Below, piece after piece: positions 58,527 through 64,000 of a DNA stretch of 64,000 nucleotides. The stretch comes from Sorangium cellulosum So ce56 (GTDB lineage: Bacteria; Myxococcota_A; Polyangia; Polyangiales; Polyangiaceae): positions 7,881,001 to 7,945,000 of the forward strand of contig NC_010162.1 of NCBI RefSeq assembly GCF_000067165.1, given 5' to 3'. Below the pieces are notes generated by a model. That model had not been told where the DNA came from. It ran no database searches and saw only the letters and a program-made list of their open reading frames with translations. Every line of letters begins with the position of its first letter. The stretch's first letter is position 1. The position numbers were made by a program, and so were the translations under genes.

Positions 58527-60200
58527 ATGAGACCCGAACCTGGTGCCATCCGATCCGTCGTGTCCTGCGCCTGCCTGCTCGCCGCGGCGGCGGGGGGCTG
58601 CAACGCGATCATCGGGCTGGAGGTCGGCGAGCTGGCTCCGTCGCAGTCCGGCGCGGACGCGGCCTCGGCCTCCTCCTCGGGAGGCCCTGGCGCTGGAGGC
58701 TCGGGCGCCGGTGGTGAGGGCACCGGTGGTGCAGGGGGCGGCGACGGCGGCGGTGGAGGCAGCGGCGGCGACGGCGGCGGTGGTGGAGGCAGCGGCGGCA
58801 ATGGCGGGGGCAGCGGCGGCGGGGGCAGCGGTGGCGGGGGTCCGCTGTGCAGCGACGCCGAGGGGACCGTCGTCGAGCCGTCGGCCAGCTGGGGAGAGAC
58901 GCTCGGCTTCGACGTCGGCGACCTCGCGGCGTCGGACGGCGCGCTGACGGCGGTCATCACGGAGGTCCTCGCCAGCGGGGCGTTCCGCTTCTCGGTCGCG
59001 AAGTGGACCTCCGGCGGGGAAAACGATTCCCGGTACGGGCTGTCGGCGAACGATGTCTGGGGCTTGCACCTGGCTGCGGGCGACGGCGCCACCTACGTGG
59101 CCGGGGAGGCCGCGGGGGCGACGAGTCTCCCCGGTGGGCTCCTCGACGCGTGCCGCGTCGGCCCTGCGCTGGTCGCCACCAGCTACACGACGAGCTTCGT
59201 CGCGGCGCTCGACGCGAACGGCCGTTGCGGGTGGGCGTGGAGCGTCGACGCGCAGCACAACACCACGGCGCGCGCCATGGCGGCGAATTCCGAGGCGGTC
59301 GTCTTCGCCGTCGACGTGACGGACGCCGGCCGGAGCTTCGGCCCGTGCGAGCTGAAGAGCGTCCCGGCGGAGTCGGCGCTGCTCGCCGCGCTTTACCCGG
59401 CGGACGGCGCGTGCAAGTGGCAACAACGCCTCGGGCCGCGGGCGGCCGTGACCGTCAAGGCGCTCCCCGTCAACCCGAAGGCGAGCGGCAACCTCGTGAC
59501 CGTCGTGGGCGACTACGAGTCGCTCGGCGGAGCGGTCACGTTCGGTGGACAGACCCCCTTCGCCTCGGAGCAGCGCGACGTCTTCGTCGCGCGCTACACG
59601 GCGATCGACGGCGCTCTGGTGGACTTGACCACGCTGAACGTCGAGGGAGATCAGCAGGTGGCGCAGCACGGCGCCGCGCTGCTCCCGGGCGGCGACGTCG
59701 TGATCGCCGGCTCGTACCGGGGGGTCGTCGACTTCGGCGGCGGCTGCCCGGCGTTGCCCGACGCGGGGGACACGGAGAGCTTCTTCGTCGCGCGCGTCTC
59801 GAGGAAGGGCGTCGTGTGGAGCCGCGGGTTCGGCGACGACAAGGAGAGCCAGGTCGCGGCCGGCGTGGCGGTGGACGGCGCTGGCGCGATCTACGTCACC
59901 GGGGAGTTCACGGGCACGATCCCGCTGGGGAGCGCCGGGAGCCTCACGACGTCCCAGAAGCGGGCGGGGTTTCTGATGCGGCTCGACGCGCAGGGCAACC
60001 TGATCTCCGCGACCAAGGTCGAAGGAGCCGGCACCGTCGCCCTCCGCGTCGTCGCGGTGGACGGGGCGCTCGGCGGGCCCGTCTACGTCGCCGGCGCCGT
60101 GACGGGCGCGCTCCACCTCGACGGCCTCGCCGCGCCGCTCGGGAGCGAGAGCGATAACGAGTCCCGCGGGTTCATCGCGAGGCTCTCCGGCGCGCGCTGA
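58527..60200 (+). CDS. Gly-rich-linker lipoprotein, copy 3 of 3
   Basis: 557 residues. Lipobox LLAAAAGGCNAIIGLEVGELAPS, an extremely Gly-rich linker (GGGGGSGGNGGGSGGGG type, about 60 residues), then the shared beta domain with SVAKWTSGGENDSRYGL, CGWAWSVDAQHNTTARA, DVFVARYTAIDGALV and VWSRGFGDDKESQV. The C-terminus has GFIARLSGAR. Third tandem paralogue; copies 2 and 3 are more alike than either is to 1 in the linker, but all three share the domain. Confidence 0.84.
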   Translation: MRPEPGAIRSVVSCACLLAAAAGGCNAIIGLEVGELAPSQSGADAASASSSGGPGAGGSGAGGEGTGGAGGGDGGGGGSGGDGGGGGGSGGNGGGSGGGGSGGGGPLCSDAEGTVVEPSASWGETLGFDVGDLAASDGALTAVITEVLASGAFRFSVAKWTSGGENDSRYGLSANDVWGLHLAAGDGATYVAGEAAGATSLPGGLLDACRVGPALVATSYTTSFVAALDANGRCGWAWSVDAQHNTTARAMAANSEAVVFAVDVTDAGRSFGPCELKSVPAESALLAALYPADGACKWQQRLGPRAAVTVKALPVNPKASGNLVTVVGDYESLGGAVTFGGQTPFASEQRDVFVARYTAIDGALVDLTTLNVEGDQQVAQHGAALLPGGDVVIAGSYRGVVDFGGGCPALPDAGDTESFFVARVSRKGVVWSRGFGDDKESQVAAGVAVDGAGAIYVTGEFTGTIPLGSAGSLTTSQKRAGFLMRLDAQGNLISATKVEGAGTVALRVVAVDGALGGPVYVAGAVTGALHLDGLAAPLGSESDNESRGFIARLSGAR

Positions 60201-60385
60201 TCCGGAGGACCGCGGCGGCGACATGCGGCGGACGCAGCCCTGGCCGCTGGACCTGCTGCTCGAGGCCGGCATTCGCCTCATCGACCTGCGGCCAGAGCCT
60301 GCTCTGTCCTGGGCACGCCCGTTCACGGCTGCCCTTGCGACCTCTTCCGCCGGCGCGCTCCCTCGACGTTCACGAGGTCCACACC

Positions 60386-61351
60386 ATGTTCACGACGATG
60401 CTCCCCAGCTCGACCGACGCCGCACGAGTCCACCGGTTCGGCGGCCCCGAGGTCATCACCATCGACGAGGTGCCGGTCCCGCTGCCCGGCCCGGGCCAGG
60501 TGCTGGTCCGCGTCGCGGCGGCCGGGGTCGGGCCGTGGGACGCCTGGATTCGTGCCGGCAAGAGCGTGCTGCCCCAGCCGTTGCCGCTGACGCTCGGCTC
60601 GGACCTCGCTGGCACCGTGGCCGCGGTCGGCCCCGAGGTGACTGGCCTCGCGCCGGGCGCGGCGGTCTTCGGCGTCACCAACAGGCGCTTCACCGGCGCA
60701 CACGCGGACTATGCCGTGGCGCAGGCGTGCATGGTGACGCGCAAGCCCCTCCGGTTCTCCGAGGTCCAGGCCGCCTCCGTGCCGGTCATCGCGGTCACGG
60801 CGTGGCAGGCGCTGTTCGATCAGGCCCAGCTCGAAGCCGGACAGACCGTGCTGGTGCACGGCGCGGCCGGCAGCGTCGGCGCGTACGCGGTGCAGCTCGC
60901 GCGCCGGGCCGGCGCCCGTGTGATCGCGACGGCCTCGGCCAAGGATCGCGACTTTGTCCGCAGCCTCGGCGCCGACGTCGTCGTGGACTACCGGAGCGAG
61001 CGCTTCGAGGATGCCGCCAAGGACGTCGATGCCGTCATCGACCTCGTCGGTGGCGACACGCAGGCGCGGTCCTTCGCCGTGCTCAAGCCACGTGGCGCCC
61101 TGGTCTCTGCGGTGTCGACCCCTGATCCGGAGGAGGCCGCTCGTCGCGGCGTGCGGGCAAACTTCTTCCTCGTCGACGTCACGACGGCCCACCTCGACCG
61201 CATCGCCGCCCTGCTCGACGCGGGCGAGCTCTCGGTCGACATCGGCGCCGTGCTGCCGCTCGCCGAGGTCCGCGGCGCGCATGAGATGCTCGAGGGCGCT
61301 CGCCCCCGCCCGCGCGGCAAGATCGTCCTGGCCATGGCCCCTGCTCGCTGA
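60386..61351 (+). CDS. MDR-family NADPH:quinone-oxidoreductase-like protein
   Basis: 321 residues. GroES-like N-terminal half (VHRFGGPEVITIDEVPVPLP; LTLGSDLAGTVAAVGPEV) and Rossmann half with VLVHGAAGSVGAYAVQLAR binding NADPH; SFAVLKPRGALVSAV follows. No zinc-ligand Cys are present, so it is the zinc-free quinone/enoyl reductase type, reducing quinones or enones with NADPH. It starts at ATG 60386. The neighbouring TetR regulator and its double operator lie immediately downstream; oxidoreductases near TetR/efflux genes often serve in stress response. Confidence 0.85.
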   Translation: MFTTMLPSSTDAARVHRFGGPEVITIDEVPVPLPGPGQVLVRVAAAGVGPWDAWIRAGKSVLPQPLPLTLGSDLAGTVAAVGPEVTGLAPGAAVFGVTNRRFTGAHADYAVAQACMVTRKPLRFSEVQAASVPVIAVTAWQALFDQAQLEAGQTVLVHGAAGSVGAYAVQLARRAGARVIATASAKDRDFVRSLGADVVVDYRSERFEDAAKDVDAVIDLVGGDTQARSFAVLKPRGALVSAVSTPDPEEAARRGVRANFFLVDVTTAHLDRIAALLDAGELSVDIGAVLPLAEVRGAHEMLEGARPRPRGKIVLAMAPAR

Positions 61352-61437
61352 GGTCCGAGAGCAGCGGCCCCCGGGCGCGTCCGACGAGGGGCCGTTGTGC
61401 CCCGGCACGGGCCCAAGCGGCCGCCTTCAGACCGAGT

Positions 61438-61474
61438 GAGTGAGCGCTCACTCTTGACGAGTGAGCGCTCACTC
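61438..61474 (+). promoter_or_regulatory. double palindromic operator and promoter of the TetR/ABC operon
   Basis: Two identical 16-bp perfect palindromes gagtgagcgctcactc at 61438-61453 and 61459-61474, centres 21 bp apart (two helical turns). TTGACG (61454-61459) lies between them as a -35 box and TACACG, 18 bases later, could be the -10. Bound repressor would cover the promoter. It lies 15 bases before the TetR gene, so autorepression is expected. Confidence 0.8.
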
Positions 61475-61489
61475 CGGTACACGGGACGC

Positions 61490-62104
61490 ATGGCACCACC
61501 GAGCCGGCGAGCTCCTCCCCTGCGTCCGGAGGAGCGTCGCGCGAGCATCATCGCGGCGACCATCCCGCTGCTGCGCCTGCACGGCCGCGACGTGACGACG
61601 GCGCAGATCGCGATGGCCGCCGGCACCGCGGAAGGGACGCTGTTCCGCGTGTTCCCCGACAAGGAGTCGCTGATCCAGGCCGCGATCGCGACCCTGTTCG
61701 ATCCCGCGCCGACGCTGCGAGAGCTGGAGCGCATCGATCTCGCGGCGCCGCTCCGCGAGCGCTTGATCCAGGCGGTCGAGGTCCTGCAGCGCCGCGTCGA
61801 GGGCATCTGGCAGCTCATCTCGATGCTCGGCATGACGATTCCGCCCCCCGTGCGCCCCGAGTCCGGGTGCGCTCAGACGCCGCGCCAGGATGAGCAGGTT
61901 CACGTGCAGCTCGAGCGCCTGTTCGAGGCGTCGCGCGACGAGCTGCGCTGCGATCCGGCGTATGCAGCCCGGCTACTGCGCATGATGACGTTCGCGGGCA
62001 CCCACCCGCGGATCACCGACGGCATGCCGCTGACCGCCGCGGAGGTCGTGGCGGTCCTGCTCGACGGTATCCGCCGCCGCTCCGAGGAGGAGGAGCCTTG
62101 CTGA
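61490..62104 (+). CDS. TetR family repressor
   Basis: 204 residues. The N-terminal helix-turn-helix is IIAATIPLLRLHGRDVTTAQIAMAAGTAEGTLFRVFPDKESLIQAA in pieces: AQIAMAAGTAEGTLFRVF is the recognition part. The C-terminal helices form a ligand pocket. The ATG at 61490 directly follows the double operator, and the end overlaps the ABC exporter gene. It most likely represses itself and the exporter until a substrate binds. Confidence 0.92.
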   Translation: MAPPSRRAPPLRPEERRASIIAATIPLLRLHGRDVTTAQIAMAAGTAEGTLFRVFPDKESLIQAAIATLFDPAPTLRELERIDLAAPLRERLIQAVEVLQRRVEGIWQLISMLGMTIPPPVRPESGCAQTPRQDEQVHVQLERLFEASRDELRCDPAYAARLLRMMTFAGTHPRITDGMPLTAAEVVAVLLDGIRRRSEEEEPC

Positions 62105-63831
62105 GGCAGCTGTTGCGCCGTTTCCTGCGCCCACAGGCGCGCTTGCTGGCGCTCGTCGTCGCGCTCCAGCTCGTGGCGACGCTCGCTTCGCTGTACCTGC
62201 CGAGCCTGAACGCCGACATCATCGATCAGGGCATCGCGCTCGGTGACACGCCGCGGATCCTGGAGCTCGGCGCGATCATGCTCGCGATCACCGGCGTCCA
62301 GATCGTGTGTTCGGTCGCCGCGAACTACGCCGGCGCGCGCGTCGCGATGAGCTTCGGTCGCGACCTGCGCGCGGCGGTGTTCCACCGCGTCGGCGAGTTC
62401 TCCGCGCGCGAGCTGTCGCGGTTCGGAGCGCCGTCGCTCATCACGCGCACGACCAACGACGTCCAGCAGGTGCAGACGGTGGTGATGATGGGCTGTACGA
62501 TGCTCGTCCTCTCGCCGATCATGTGCGTCGGCGGCATCGTGATGGCGCTGCGCGAGGACGGGTCGCTCGCCTGGCTGCTCGCGATCGCGGTGCCGCTGCT
62601 CGCGGGCGCCGTCGTCGCGATCATGTCGCGGATGGTGCCGCAGTTCCGGCGGATGCAGCCCCTCATCGACACCGTGAACCGCGTGCTGCGCGAGCAGATC
62701 ACCGGCGTGCGCGTGATCCGCGCCTTCGTGCGCGAGCGCGCCGAGGCGGCGCGCTTCGAGCACGCGAACGGCGACCTCACCGAGACCGCGCTGCGCATCG
62801 GGCGCCTGCAAGCGCTGATGTTCCCGACCGTGATGTTCGTCTTCAACGCTTCGAGCGTCGCCGTCCTGTGGTTCGGCGCGCACCAGATCGCGGACGGCAC
62901 GCTCGCGATCGGCTCGATGACGGCGTTCCTCGCTTACCTGGTGCAGATCCTGATGGCCGTGATGATGGTGACGTTCATGGCCGTCATGCTGCCGCGCGCG
63001 GCCGCCTGCTCGGAGCGCATCGTCGAGGTGCTGGACACCGAGCCGTCCGTGCGCGCCCCCGACCAGCCCGTGACGCTCGTCGAGCCGACGGGCGTCGTCG
63101 AGCTGCGGGACGTCGAGTACCGCTACCCGGGCGCCGAGCTGCCCGTCCTGCGCGGCATCTCGTTCGTGGCGCGCCCCGGGCAGGTCACCGCGATCATCGG
63201 CAGCACCGGCTCGGGCAAGACCACGCTGCTCGACCTGATCGCGCGGCTCATCGATCCGACGAGGGGCGAGGTCCGGCTCGACGGCGTCGACGCGCGCATG
63301 CTCGCCCTCGACGCGGTGTGGTCGTGCATCGGGCTCGTGCCGCAGCGAGCCTTCCTGTTCTCCGGCACGGTGGCCTCGAACCTGCGCTACGGCGACCCCG
63401 CCGCGACCGACGAGCAGCTCTGGGCGGCGCTCGCCGCCGCGCAAGCGCGCGACTTCGTCGAGGCGATGCCGCGAAGGCTCGACACGCCGATCGGGCAGGG
63501 CGGCACGAACGTCTCCGGCGGCCAGCGCCAGCGGCTGTCGATCGCCCGCGCTCTGCTGCGCCGGCCGCGCGTGTTCCTGTTCGACGACGCCTTCTCCGCG
63601 CTCGACGTCGCGACCGAGGCCCGGCTGCGGGCCGCGCTCGCCGAGCGCACGCGCGCCGCCACGGTGATCGTCGTCGCGCAGCGCGTGTCGAGCATCGTCG
63701 ACGCGGACCAGATCCTCGTGCTCGACGACGGCGAGATCGTCGGCCAGGGCAAGCACGGCGAGCTGCTCGCGTCGTGCCCGACGTACGCCGAGATCGTGGC
63801 CTCGCAGCGCGACGCGGCGGTGGCCGCATGA
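62098..63831 (+). CDS. ABC exporter, first subunit of a heterodimer
   Basis: 577 residues from TTG 62098, which overlaps the TetR stop codon. Six-helix membrane domain (residues about 1-310), then a nucleotide-binding domain: Walker A GSTGSGKT, signature VSGGQRQRLS, Walker B VFLFDDAFSALD. The residue after the Walker B Asp is Asp, not the catalytic Glu, the sign of the degenerate site in heterodimeric exporters of the LmrCD/TM287-288 kind. The ATG of the next subunit overlaps its stop codon (ATGA). Exports drugs, lipids or peptides; substrate unknown. Confidence 0.9.
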   Translation: MLRQLLRRFLRPQARLLALVVALQLVATLASLYLPSLNADIIDQGIALGDTPRILELGAIMLAITGVQIVCSVAANYAGARVAMSFGRDLRAAVFHRVGEFSARELSRFGAPSLITRTTNDVQQVQTVVMMGCTMLVLSPIMCVGGIVMALREDGSLAWLLAIAVPLLAGAVVAIMSRMVPQFRRMQPLIDTVNRVLREQITGVRVIRAFVRERAEAARFEHANGDLTETALRIGRLQALMFPTVMFVFNASSVAVLWFGAHQIADGTLAIGSMTAFLAYLVQILMAVMMVTFMAVMLPRAAACSERIVEVLDTEPSVRAPDQPVTLVEPTGVVELRDVEYRYPGAELPVLRGISFVARPGQVTAIIGSTGSGKTTLLDLIARLIDPTRGEVRLDGVDARMLALDAVWSCIGLVPQRAFLFSGTVASNLRYGDPAATDEQLWAALAAAQARDFVEAMPRRLDTPIGQGGTNVSGGQRQRLSIARALLRRPRVFLFDDAFSALDVATEARLRAALAERTRAATVIVVAQRVSSIVDADQILVLDDGEIVGQGKHGELLASCPTYAEIVASQRDAAVAA

Positions 63832-64000
63832 GCGCGCGTCACGCTGGTCCCCCGCCCGCCGCCCCCGCGGGGGCGCGCTCCCCGATCCTGCCGCGCGGCC
63901 CCTTCGGCATGGGCGCCGCGCCGCCGCAGAAGGCGAAGCGGTTCGCCCCCTCCGCGCGGCGCCTCCTCGGCCGCCTCGCCCCCGAGCGCGCGCGCCTCGC
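63828..64000 (+). CDS. ABC exporter, second subunit (start only)
   Basis: The first 57 codons of a gene starting at ATG 63828, overlapping the previous stop. It begins MSARHAGPPPAAPAGARS, a Pro/Ala-rich N-terminus, then GPFGMGAAPPQKAKRFAP, which is typical of the longer partner of heterodimeric exporters. The rest lies outside the window. Confidence 0.7.
   Translation, partial: MSARHAGPPPAAPAGARSPILPRGPFGMGAAPPQKAKRFAPSARRLLGRLAPERARL

Overview
The window looks like chromosome from a myxobacterium of the Sorangium/Polyangium type. The evidence is very high GC with strong GC3 bias, two Ser/Thr protein kinases with long extracytoplasmic or low-complexity tails, many lipoproteins with Gly/Ser-rich linkers, MopE-like metal-binding motifs and sparse operons. 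This placement is inferred from gene content. No rRNA genes, CRISPR arrays or intact insertion sequences were seen.

Layout. 0.7-4.2 kb: a hibernation-factor/cold-shock fusion, a membrane Ser/Thr kinase and an HNH nuclease. 4.25-8.23 kb: a minus-strand array of 14 tRNA genes with 14 different anticodons, wrapped around a TROVE/Ro60 gene (5960-7639). Between the tRNAs are at least three RNA elements sharing one module: a GC hairpin followed by CCGAAGG-like sequence on a paired stem, resembling the Ro60-binding strand of Y RNAs. In two of these (5505-5628 and 5786-5888) the module sits where the anticodon arm of a tRNA should be. They therefore look like tRNA/Y-RNA chimeras whose connectivity is the circular permutation of the known tRNA-like bacterial Y RNA YrlA. 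A related fold covers the ribosome-binding site of the Ro60 gene. This is the most novel feature of the window.

9-24 kb: a TPR lipoprotein, an oxygen-dependent protoporphyrinogen/coproporphyrinogen oxidase, malic enzyme, a Ppx/GppA phosphatase with an HD-like C-terminus, small membrane and basic proteins, a von Willebrand A lipoprotein and a MORN/YwqK-like protein. 23.7-27.5 kb: a persulfide dioxygenase-rhodanese, a truncated YeeE/YedE gene that runs into a remnant of arsM, and a divergent arsR-arsI-aqpS-arsC operon. 27.7-29.4 kb: pyrG.

30.2-40.1 kb: a likely specialised-metabolism cluster: a serine hydrolase with a Cys-rich tail, a PiT permease, a CCxEP-tail radical SAM enzyme, an ArsM-like methyltransferase with a duplicated C-terminal domain and CGPSCC end, another methyltransferase, a P450, a third methyltransferase on the other strand, an Lrp regulator and a GNAT of the phosphinothricin/arsinothricin acetyltransferase type. 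With the ars operon nearby, an organoarsenical product or detoxification route is a reasonable hypothesis.

40-43.4 kb is a decayed zone with pieces of an old yellow enzyme, a HAD protein and a lipase around an intact patatin. 43.6-48 kb holds a GMC oxidoreductase and a two-heme cytochrome c lipoprotein that probably form an electron-transfer pair. 48.7-64 kb: an ABC-F protein, an FmdE-like lipoprotein, a second Ser/Thr kinase, a TPR protein, three tandem paralogous lipoproteins with a MopE-like lipoprotein among them, a quinone-oxidoreductase-like protein, and a TetR-controlled heterodimeric ABC exporter whose second subunit runs off the end of the window.
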